Source: DASRDZ01 sp035652335 (GTDB lineage Bacteria; Chloroflexota; Dormibacteria; Aeolococcales; Aeolococcaceae). Taken from it: a stretch of DNA of 64,000 nt. The stretch covers positions 18,068 to 82,067 of the forward strand of contig DASRDZ010000078.1 in assembly GCA_035652335.1 (NCBI GenBank), given 5' to 3'. Below the pieces are notes generated by a model. The model had not been told where the DNA came from and searched no databases. It worked only from the letters and a program-made list of their open reading frames with translations. A program made the translations under genes and the position numbers. Below, piece after piece: positions 52,465 through 60,136 of this stretch; the stretch's first letter is position 1, and each line of letters begins with the position of its first letter.

Positions 52465-54728
52465 GCGTAGCGCCTCCCCAGGGTTGCGGCCGGCCTGCGC
52501 GTGCGCGGCTGCGGCCAGGGATTGGGCAGGGAGCGGTCGTACGGCTCGCGCAGCGACGCGCGCGAGGCCAGCGCCAGCAGGCGCGTCATCCACGGCTGCC
52601 CGCGGCGGAGCCGCCGCGACAGCGACGACGCCATCTCGCGCGCCGCCTCCGCGTCCTCCGGCAGCAGGTCGCGGGCCAGGTCGCCCCAGAGCGCCCGCGT
52701 CACCAGCCAGGCGAGCTCCTCGTGCTCCTCGTCGACGCTGAGCCGGTCGAGGAACTCCAGCGGCGTGGCGTAGGGATCGCCGGCGCGCAGGTCGTTGGCC
52801 ACGTCGCGGAGCTCGGCGTACTCGGCGGCGATCTGCGCGCCCAGCCCCTGCGTCCGCGCCGTGCGGCGTCGCTGCCTGCGCCGCCACATCTTGAGCGGCC
52901 AGGGGAAGAACATCACCATCAGCGCAGCGCCCGCGGCCACCGGCGAGATCACCAGAAGCCACCAGCGGATCACCTCGTAGAGCAGCAGCGCCGTGGAGGC
53001 GTCGGTGGGCACGTAGAGCTGCAGCGACACCTCCTGCGCCGGGTGGATCTGCGGGCTGCGGTTGTTGGGGTTGGCGTCGAGCGGCGAGATGGCGTGCGCG
53101 GGGATGCCGACGACCGGCACCCACCCGTAGCCGTTGAAGTACACCTCCGCCCAGTTGGCGCCGTTGCGTGGCCGGAACTCGACGGCCCCGCCCTTGGCGG
53201 GCTCGCCCCCGTAGTAGCCGAAGCCGAGGCGCGCGGGCAGCCCGGCCCAGCGCGCCAGCAGCACCTGCGCCGCCGCCATCTCGTAGGGCGTCGCCTGGCC
53301 GCCCGCGAGCATCTCGACGACGCGCGACGGCGGCACGGGTCCCGGCACCCCTGCGCCCTTGGCGACGGCGCGGTCGTAGATCGCCTGGCGGACGAACTGC
53401 AGGCGGTCCCACGGGTTCTGCGGCGCCGAGGCGAGCAGCCTGCGCACCTCCGCGGGCGCGGGCGGCGCGGCGAGGTCGCTCGACACCGATGCGGGCGGCT
53501 GTCCCGCCGCGCCCAGCTCCTGCCCGCTGGGCGGCTTCTCGCCGCTCGCCGTGTAGGTGATCGCCGAGGTGGGATTCGCCGGCAGCAGCAGCGTCTCCGT
53601 CCGCGCGTCGTACTGCGCGCGCGTCGAGCCCAGCGTGACCTGCGTTGTTCCCGCGGGCACGGGCAGCACCCGCTGCTCGGGGTCGACGACGGTGACGGTG
53701 TACTCGACCGGCGCGCCCTTCAGCGCCTGCAGCGACTGCTCACCACTCAGCGTGCGCATGTGCTGCGGGTCGTAGCCGGGCAGGAGGAAGTTGCCGTCGC
53801 CGTCGTAGACGTCGAGGTCGCCGAGCCGCCAGGGCCCGCTGAGATCGCCGGGACCGCTGACGGTGAACACGACGTGGTCCTTCACCGAGGAGAGGGGCTC
53901 GACCTGCGGCCTTTGCGGCGGGATGGCGCGCTCGGTGACGGCGGCAGGGAAGAGGAAGCTGGAGCGGTTGAGCACCGTCAGCACGAGCAGGGCCAGCACC
54001 AACGCGCCCGCGCCGCGCATCGTCCGGCGCAGCTCGAAGCCGCGCTGTCCGCCGCCCGCCCCCGCCATCTCCGCCGCGTACATCACCATCAGCGCGGCGA
54101 CGGCGAGCACCAGGCTGATCCCCGCCCCCAGCACCTCGTTGTTGGGCGGCTGCAGCAGCGCGCCGGCGAGCACGACGGGCAGCGGCAGCGCCAGCGCCAG
54201 GCGCGGCCGCGAGGTGGTGAGCGCGAGCGTCGTGGTGGCGGCTCCGACGAAGAGGCACAGCGCCACCAGGACGAAGCGCCAGCCGGCGTCGAAGGCCACC
54301 GGCGGCTGCAGCAGGCCACCGCCGCTGACCGCCGCCTGCACCGCCTCCAGCGGCGACACGCGGCTGTCGGTGGCGACGCTGACCAGTGACGCGGCTGCGA
54401 AGGCCACCGGCACCAGCAGCACGCCCACCAGCGTCGGCCGTCCCGAGCGGTGGGTGACCGCCGCCCAGCCGACTCCGGCGACGACGGCGAGAACCGCGAG
54501 CGGTCGTGCCAGCGGCGAGTCGAAGACGCCGCCGAGCATCCACGCCGCCGCCGCCGCGCTGAGGAACGCGGCCAGGCAGGCGCGGCGCAGCGAGATCGGC
54601 GTCGCCGCGTTCTCCTCGGTGACGACCGGCGGCGTCGCGCCGCCCGCCACACCATCCGGCGCGGCGTCGGGCGCGTGCACCGCTGCGGGCTCCTCGACCA
54701 GCGCCGGCACCGGCGGCTCCTTGATCAC
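52461..54728 (-). CDS. Membrane transglutaminase-like protein (DUF3488 type) lacking the catalytic triad
   Basis: 755 residues from GTG 54728. N-terminal membrane segments (about 45-240), an extracellular transglutaminase-like core, a further helix near 595-625 and a cytoplasmic Arg-rich tail. This matches the TgpA/DUF3488-transglut-DUF4129 layout seen with MoxR and DUF58. The core fold is clear (YEMAAAQVLLARWAGLPARLGFGY, ANWAEVYFNGYGWVPV) but the three catalytic positions are changed: Cys to Ala (about A479 in GGQATPY), His to Ala/Asn (A524-N525 before W526), and Asp after GWVPV to Val. It is therefore probably non-enzymatic, for example a binding or scaffold protein. Operon with DUF58 and MoxR. 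Confidence 0.85.
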   Translation of the reverse strand: MIKEPPVPALVEEPAAVHAPDAAPDGVAGGATPPVVTEENAATPISLRRACLAAFLSAAAAAWMLGGVFDSPLARPLAVLAVVAGVGWAAVTHRSGRPTLVGVLLVPVAFAAASLVSVATDSRVSPLEAVQAAVSGGGLLQPPVAFDAGWRFVLVALCLFVGAATTTLALTTSRPRLALALPLPVVLAGALLQPPNNEVLGAGISLVLAVAALMVMYAAEMAGAGGGQRGFELRRTMRGAGALVLALLVLTVLNRSSFLFPAAVTERAIPPQRPQVEPLSSVKDHVVFTVSGPGDLSGPWRLGDLDVYDGDGNFLLPGYDPQHMRTLSGEQSLQALKGAPVEYTVTVVDPEQRVLPVPAGTTQVTLGSTRAQYDARTETLLLPANPTSAITYTASGEKPPSGQELGAAGQPPASVSSDLAAPPAPAEVRRLLASAPQNPWDRLQFVRQAIYDRAVAKGAGVPGPVPPSRVVEMLAGGQATPYEMAAAQVLLARWAGLPARLGFGYYGGEPAKGGAVEFRPRNGANWAEVYFNGYGWVPVVGIPAHAISPLDANPNNRSPQIHPAQEVSLQLYVPTDASTALLLYEVIRWWLLVISPVAAGAALMVMFFPWPLKMWRRRQRRRTARTQGLGAQIAAEYAELRDVANDLRAGDPYATPLEFLDRLSVDEEHEELAWLVTRALWGDLARDLLPEDAEAAREMASSLSRRLRRGQPWMTRLLALASRASLREPYDRSLPNPWPQPRTRRPAATLGRRYA

Positions 54729-55993
54729 CGCCGCACCCTCGACGAGCCGCCCATCACCGCGCCCAGCGGGGTGCGCGGCCGCAGCTGCACCACCTGGCAG
54801 CCCAGCGACGCCGCGTGCGCCAGCGCCTGCGGGCCGCTCTCCTCCCACACCAGCACGACGAGCACGACGTAGGCGCCCTGGTCGATGAGCAGCTTGAGCC
54901 GCGTGGCCGCGCGGTCGTCGACGTGCGGCGTGATCACCACGTGGTGGACGTCGCGACGCACGCCGCGCACGACGCGGTCGACGGCCGTCTGCAGCGGCTC
55001 GGTCTCGCGCTGCAGCCGCGCCATGTCGTCGAGGAAGGTGGTCTGCGCGCGCACGCCGCGGATGGCGCTGGCGACGGTCCTCCCGTTGGTCTCGACGGTC
55101 ACGGCGAAGCCATCCTTGAGGTAGCGCAGCCCCAGCGACGCCGCGGCGCGCACGGCGGCCTCGAAGGTGTCGCTGGGGTCGCCGGCGCTGTGCTGGCGGG
55201 CATCGGTGTCGATCACCAGCGCGACGCGGTCGGTGATGCCCTGCTCGAACTCGCGCACCATGACGCGCCCGGTGCGCGCCACGGCGCGCCAGACGACGCG
55301 GCGGAGGTCGTCGCCGGGCGCGTAGCGCCGCATGCCGTAGAAGTCGAACCCCGTCGGCCACGGCTTGGAGACCGGTGGCCGCACCGGCGGGTCCTCCCAC
55401 TGCCGGGTGAGCGGCGTGTCCTGCACACCCTCGGTCTGCGGATGCACGAGGATCTCGGCGGGCTCGGTGACCACCACCTCGCGCCGGGTGAAGCCGAACG
55501 GATCGGTCCAGATCGCCGTCAGCGGGCCGACCGGGTACACCCCGCGGAGCTGTGGCGTGATCGCGTAGCGGTAGGTCGCCGGCTGCCCCGGGCGCACCGC
55601 GTCGAGCTGGATGCGCCGGGTGCGCCCGAGATGCGGATGCAGCCGCTCCTCGAGCACCAGCCCGCTGACGCGCCGCCGCGCGCTGAAGGTGAGCTCGACC
55701 TCGACGAGCTGCCCCTGGCGCACCCGCGGCGGCAGCTCGCTGCGCACCGCGTCGAGCGACTGCCGCTGCCGCCCCAGCCACCAGGCGAGCGCGAGCACGA
55801 CGAGCCCGCCGTAGACCAGCAGGTACAGGGTGCGGCTGCCCAGCAACCGCGCCAGCAGCCAGCCCAGCGCCGCGGCGCCCAGCAGCATGGCCCCGCCGGC
55901 GGTGAGGCCGAGGCGCTGCAGGACGCGCGCGAAGGTCGGCACCTCCATCGACGGGAGGCGCCAGGCGGGGCGGCGGCTGCGGATGGCTTGCAT
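54725..55993 (-). CDS. DUF58 (VWA-like) membrane protein
   Basis: 422 residues from ATG 55993 (an internal ATG at 55948 is an alternative). Two N-terminal helices (GGAMLLGAAALGWLLARLLG, LYLLVYGGLVVLALAWW), an extended strand region, then the DUF58 hallmark GMRRYAPGDDLRRVVWRAVARTGRVMVREFEQ. DUF58 proteins work with MoxR ATPases and transglutaminases in envelope-related complexes whose mechanism is poorly known. The gene is 13 nt after MoxR and overlaps the transglutaminase-like gene by 4 nt. Confidence 0.88.
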   Translation of the reverse strand: MQAIRSRRPAWRLPSMEVPTFARVLQRLGLTAGGAMLLGAAALGWLLARLLGSRTLYLLVYGGLVVLALAWWLGRQRQSLDAVRSELPPRVRQGQLVEVELTFSARRRVSGLVLEERLHPHLGRTRRIQLDAVRPGQPATYRYAITPQLRGVYPVGPLTAIWTDPFGFTRREVVVTEPAEILVHPQTEGVQDTPLTRQWEDPPVRPPVSKPWPTGFDFYGMRRYAPGDDLRRVVWRAVARTGRVMVREFEQGITDRVALVIDTDARQHSAGDPSDTFEAAVRAAASLGLRYLKDGFAVTVETNGRTVASAIRGVRAQTTFLDDMARLQRETEPLQTAVDRVVRGVRRDVHHVVITPHVDDRAATRLKLLIDQGAYVVLVVLVWEESGPQALAHAASLGCQVVQLRPRTPLGAVMGGSSRVRR

Positions 55994-56006
55994 GACGGTG
56001 CAGTCG

Positions 56007-57056
56007 TCAGCCGAGCGCGGCGAACGCCTCGCGATGCCCGGCGGAGCGCGGCGAGGAGCTGCTCACCAACGGCGGCTTGACCCGTCCGACCACGCGCTCC
56101 AGCACCTTGTCGACGGTCTCGCCACGCAGCTGCGCCTCGGGGCTGAGCACCAGCCGGTGGCTCATCACCGGATGGAGCAGCGTCTTGACGTCGTCGGGGT
56201 AGACGTCCTCCCGGCCCTGGCTGGCGGCGAGGACCCGCGCGGCCCAGAGCAGGGCGAGCGAGGCGCGCGGGCTGGCGCCGAGCGCGAGCGCGGCGTCGTT
56301 GCGCGTCGCCTGGACGATGTCGATGACGTAGCGCATCACGGGCTGCGCCACCGTCACGCCCGAGGCCCACTCGACCATCGCCACCACCTCGGGCAGGTCG
56401 ACGACGGGCTGCAGCCGGTCGATGGCGGGCTGGCGGCCGTTGGCGAGCAGCACCTGCTCCTCGGCGTCGGCGTCGGGATAGCCGATGGCCAGCTTGAAGA
56501 GGAAGCGGTCGAGCTGCGCTTCCGGGAGCGGGAAGGTGCCCGCCAGCTCGATGGGGTTCTGCGTGGCGAGCACCAGGAAGGGGCGCGGCAGCGCGTGCGT
56601 CGTGCCCTCGACGGTGACGCTGCGCTCCGCCATCGCCTCCAGCAGCGCGCTCTGCGTCTTCGGCGTTGCGCGGTTGATCTCGTCGGCGAGCAGGATGTTG
56701 GCGAACACCGGGCCGGGACGGAAGGTGAAGGTCATCCGCGCCTGGTCGAGGATGCTGCTGCCGGTGATGTCGCCGGGGAGCATGTCGGGGGTGCACTGGA
56801 TGCGGCCCACCTCGGCGCTGATGGTGCGCGAGATGGAGCGCGCCAGCATCGACTTGCCGACTCCGGGCGCATCCTCGAAGAGCACGTGCCCCTCCGAGAA
56901 GAGGGCGACGAGCGCGATGTGGATGACGTCGCGCTTGCCCTTGATCACCCGTTCGACGTTGCTCTGGATCTCCTCGAAGCGCCGGGTGAAGCGCTCCGCG
57001 TCCATGGGCGGAAGTGCGTTGTGGGGCATGGGGCTGTTGCTCTCCTCCGGCATCAC
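56007..57056 (-). CDS. MoxR-family AAA ATPase
   Basis: 349 residues from GTG 57056 (ATG at 57053 is next). AAA+ motifs: EDAPGVGKSMLARS (Walker A), ILLADEINRATPKTQSALLEAM (Walker B and pre-sensor), LATQNPIELAGTFPLPEAQLDRF (sensor and Arg finger), and C-terminal GASPRASLALLWAARV lid. MoxR ATPases are chaperones that remodel partners, here presumably the DUF58/transglutaminase-like pair. Overlaps the MFS-ABC gene as GTGA. Confidence 0.93.
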   Translation of the reverse strand: MMPEESNSPMPHNALPPMDAERFTRRFEEIQSNVERVIKGKRDVIHIALVALFSEGHVLFEDAPGVGKSMLARSISRTISAEVGRIQCTPDMLPGDITGSSILDQARMTFTFRPGPVFANILLADEINRATPKTQSALLEAMAERSVTVEGTTHALPRPFLVLATQNPIELAGTFPLPEAQLDRFLFKLAIGYPDADAEEQVLLANGRQPAIDRLQPVVDLPEVVAMVEWASGVTVAQPVMRYVIDIVQATRNDAALALGASPRASLALLWAARVLAASQGREDVYPDDVKTLLHPVMSHRLVLSPEAQLRGETVDKVLERVVGRVKPPLVSSSSPRSAGHREAFAALG

Positions 57057-60000
57057 ACTGGCATCGCGGCGGTGCGCGCGATGGCCTCTTTCGACGTTCC
57101 CAGGTACGACGCGACCACGCGCGCGTCGGACAGCACGTCCTCGGGCCGTCCCTCGGACATCACCGTGCCCAGCTCCATGGCGACGAGCCGGTCGGACACG
57201 GTTGCGATCAGTGACATGTCGTGCTCGATGACGAGCATGGCGCAGCCCGTCTCAGCGCGCAGCCTCTGCAGCAGCGGCCCCAGCTCCTGCACCTCCGCCT
57301 GGGCCACGCCCGACGACGGCTCGTCGAGGAGCAGCACGTCGGGCTCGGCGGCCATGGTGCAGGCGATGTCGGCGATGCGGCGGGTGCCCGTCGACAGCTC
57401 GCCGACGAACCAGTCCGCATAGCGCTGCAGCCCGAGCACCTCGATGAGCAGGTCGGCGCGGCGCTTCAGCTTCGCCTCCGACTGCCGCACCGGCGGCAGC
57501 CACAGCGCGCTCATCGCCGCGCTGCGCACCGCTCCGTGGCGCTCCATGGCCAGCAGGATCGACTCGCGCACGGTGAGCGCGGAGAAGAGACGGGCGTCCT
57601 GGAAGCTGCGCGTGAGGCCGAGGCGCGCTCGCGCGTCCGGGCCGAGCAGGGTGACGTCCTGGCCGGCGAGGCGCACCGTTCCCGCCGTCAGCGGCACGAA
57701 GCCGCTCAGCGCGTCGAAGAACGTCGTCTTGCCCGCGCCGTTGGCGCCGATGATGCCGACGATCTCCGCGGCGTGCACGGTGAGGTCGACGCCCCGCAGC
57801 GCCTCGACGCCGCCGAAGCGGCAGCGCAGGCCGTGCGCCTCCAGGACCACGGGCTTCTGCACACCGTCGCCCGCGGTGGCGTGCGCGCTGCGGCCGCCGG
57901 CGACGGCGTCGAGCGAGCCCTGCGCCGCGTTGCCCAGGAAGACGGAGCGCATCACGTCGGGACGGCGCAGCAGCTCGGCGGTGGGGCCGACGAACTGGAC
58001 CTCGCCCTTCTCCATGAAGACCGCGCGATCGGCGACGGTCAGCGCCAGGTTGACCGACTGCTCGACGAGGATGATCGTCGTCCCGCCGGCGTGGATGGCG
58101 CGCAGGATCTGCAGCAGCTGCTCGACCACGGCGGGCGCCAGGCCCAGCGAGAGCTCGTCGATCATCAGCAGGCGCGGCTTCATCAGGAACGCCTGGCCCA
58201 GCGCCAGCATCTGCTGCTCACCGCCGCTCAGCGTCCCCGCCCGCTCGTGGAGCCGCGCCTTGAGCGGCGGGAAGAACTCGTCGAGGACGCGGTGCATCTG
58301 CCGCTGCACGAACTCCCTGTCGGACGCGGTGGTCCAGGTCGCCGCCTGCAGGTTCTCCTCGACGGTGAGGTTGGGGAAGATGGCCCGCCCACCCAGCACC
58401 ATGACCACGCCGGTGCGGGCGATCGCCTGCGGCGGCATGTGGGTGATGTCCCGCCCGTCGAAGAAGATGGCGCCGTTGCTCGCCTCGGTCAGGCCGCTGA
58501 TGGCGCGCAGCATGGTCGACTTGCCGGCGCCGTTGGTGCCCAGCAGCGCGACGATCTCCCCCTCGGCGACGTCGAAGTCGACGCCGAAGAGCACCTGCAC
58601 GCCGCTATAGGTGACGTCGACGTCGCGGCAGACGAGGATCGCCTTGCGCCCCTCGCGCTCCCGCTCAGTGGACTCCGCCTCGGCGACGGCGGCGGCGCGC
58701 GCGGCGCGCATGTCGTGGCCGATGTACGCCTGAGCGCTCCAGTACATGAAAGCGCCGAAGAGGAACACCGGAAGGAGGACGGCCATTGACCCGCCCAGGC
58801 CGTACTGCGTGTACAGCGCCGTGACCAGCGGAATGGCCACAAGCGTCGACGGCAGGCCCCAGACCGGCATGAGCGAGAGACCGAAAGTCCGCACGCGTGG
58901 CGGCAGGACAAGGCTGGGAAGCACCGCCTGGGCAGGGCCCATCAGGGCGCCGGCCGCCTGCTGGATCAGGAACAGAGGAAAGACCAGCCAGACCACGGGC
59001 ACGACCAGCAGCAGCGCTGTGAGGACCCCGGTGAGGAGGGTCATCGAGCCGACCAGCGCCATGTTCCGCGACGGGGCCCGGCTGGTGAAGCGGTCGACCA
59101 GTGGCGCCACCGCCAGGCGCGCGACCATGGCGATCGTCTGTGCCACCGTGGTCAGTGTCGCGAACCCGGATACGGATACGCCGAACGTGGTCTCCAGGCG
59201 ATAGAAGTTCAGCGCGAAGAGTGCGCCGCCGCCGAGAACGAGTGCGGGATAGGCGAGGTACATGCGCCGCAACGTGCGTACCGACCACACCGCCCGCACC
59301 ATCTCGCCAACGCGCGGCTGAACCTGCTGCGGTGGCGCCTGCGCCGGCAGACCGGCGGCAATGCGTTCTGCCGCTCCGCGTGCAGGCTCGCGAAGCGGCA
59401 GGTAGGCGAGGAAGGCGAGCAGGAAGACAAAGCCCCCGACGAGAAAGCCGCCGCGCCAGCCGACCGTGCCCACCAGAAGTGCCCCGATCGTCGGGCCGAT
59501 GACGGTGCCGATGCTGCCGCCCGTCTGCTGCACCGTGAAGATGCGGCCGCGCGCCTCTGGCGGGTAGAGGTCCGACATCATCGAATAGCGGATCCCGCTC
59601 AGGACCCCCGCGAGACCTCCTCCGAGGTTCATGAACAGGAGGGACACGATGAGGAGCAGCAGGCCGCCGCGGCCGGCCGCCGCGCAGGCCACCGCCTGCA
59701 CTGCCGCGCCGCCCAGGAGCAGCGGGCGGCGGCGCAGGCGGTCGCCGTAGTAGCCCATCACCGGCGAGGCCAGCACGTTGAGCGTGCCCATCGACGACGC
59801 CACGAATGCCGTCATCGTCGGGCTGAGGTGGAGATCCAGCTGGCTGCCGATGATGAGGATGGTGGTGGCCCCGCCGACGGTGTTCTCCAGCAGGTCGGTG
59901 ACGGTGAAGAGCAGGACCGCCAGCCGCTGCCGGGCGGGCAGCTCGAAGATCACTCCGAAGGCCGCGAAGTAGTGCAGCGTCGCCGCGACGGGGTTGCGCC

Positions 60001-60136
60001 GCCGCCGCGGCGGCTGCTCCTGCACCGGCCCATCCCCATTGCGCCGGCGCGCAATCGCAACCCCCGCCTCCTGCTGCCGCTCCGACGGCACCAGCCCCCG
60101 CCTCTCCTCGGCGACCCCCTGCAGCTCGACGCTCAT
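57053..60136 (-). CDS. MFS transporter fused to LivF- and LivG-type ABC ATPases
   Basis: 1027 residues from ATG 60136 (MSVELQG), whose ATGA overlaps the LivHM stop. Residues about 50-500: MFS with a well-kept loop motif GYYGDRLRRRPLLLGG and 12 helices. About 520-770: LivF-type ATPase (Walker A GTNGAGKST near 532, LSGGEQQ, LLMIDELSLGLAP, VEQSVN). About 790-1020: LivG-type ATPase (Walker A GANGAGKTT near 797, FQDARLF Q-loop, STGTRR signature variant, LLLDEPSSGVA, LVIEHDM switch). The third domain lies after a short linker. Supplies both ATPases of the LivHM importer in one polypeptide joined to an MFS. The longer open frame continuing upstream of 60136 is out-of-frame LivHM and was excluded. 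Confidence 0.92.
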   Translation of the reverse strand: MSVELQGVAEERRGLVPSERQQEAGVAIARRRNGDGPVQEQPPRRRRNPVAATLHYFAAFGVIFELPARQRLAVLLFTVTDLLENTVGGATTILIIGSQLDLHLSPTMTAFVASSMGTLNVLASPVMGYYGDRLRRRPLLLGGAAVQAVACAAAGRGGLLLLIVSLLFMNLGGGLAGVLSGIRYSMMSDLYPPEARGRIFTVQQTGGSIGTVIGPTIGALLVGTVGWRGGFLVGGFVFLLAFLAYLPLREPARGAAERIAAGLPAQAPPQQVQPRVGEMVRAVWSVRTLRRMYLAYPALVLGGGALFALNFYRLETTFGVSVSGFATLTTVAQTIAMVARLAVAPLVDRFTSRAPSRNMALVGSMTLLTGVLTALLLVVPVVWLVFPLFLIQQAAGALMGPAQAVLPSLVLPPRVRTFGLSLMPVWGLPSTLVAIPLVTALYTQYGLGGSMAVLLPVFLFGAFMYWSAQAYIGHDMRAARAAAVAEAESTEREREGRKAILVCRDVDVTYSGVQVLFGVDFDVAEGEIVALLGTNGAGKSTMLRAISGLTEASNGAIFFDGRDITHMPPQAIARTGVVMVLGGRAIFPNLTVEENLQAATWTTASDREFVQRQMHRVLDEFFPPLKARLHERAGTLSGGEQQMLALGQAFLMKPRLLMIDELSLGLAPAVVEQLLQILRAIHAGGTTIILVEQSVNLALTVADRAVFMEKGEVQFVGPTAELLRRPDVMRSVFLGNAAQGSLDAVAGGRSAHATAGDGVQKPVVLEAHGLRCRFGGVEALRGVDLTVHAAEIVGIIGANGAGKTTFFDALSGFVPLTAGTVRLAGQDVTLLGPDARARLGLTRSFQDARLFSALTVRESILLAMERHGAVRSAAMSALWLPPVRQSEAKLKRRADLLIEVLGLQRYADWFVGELSTGTRRIADIACTMAAEPDVLLLDEPSSGVAQAEVQELGPLLQRLRAETGCAMLVIEHDMSLIATVSDRLVAMELGTVMSEGRPEDVLSDARVVASYLGTSKEAIARTAAMPV

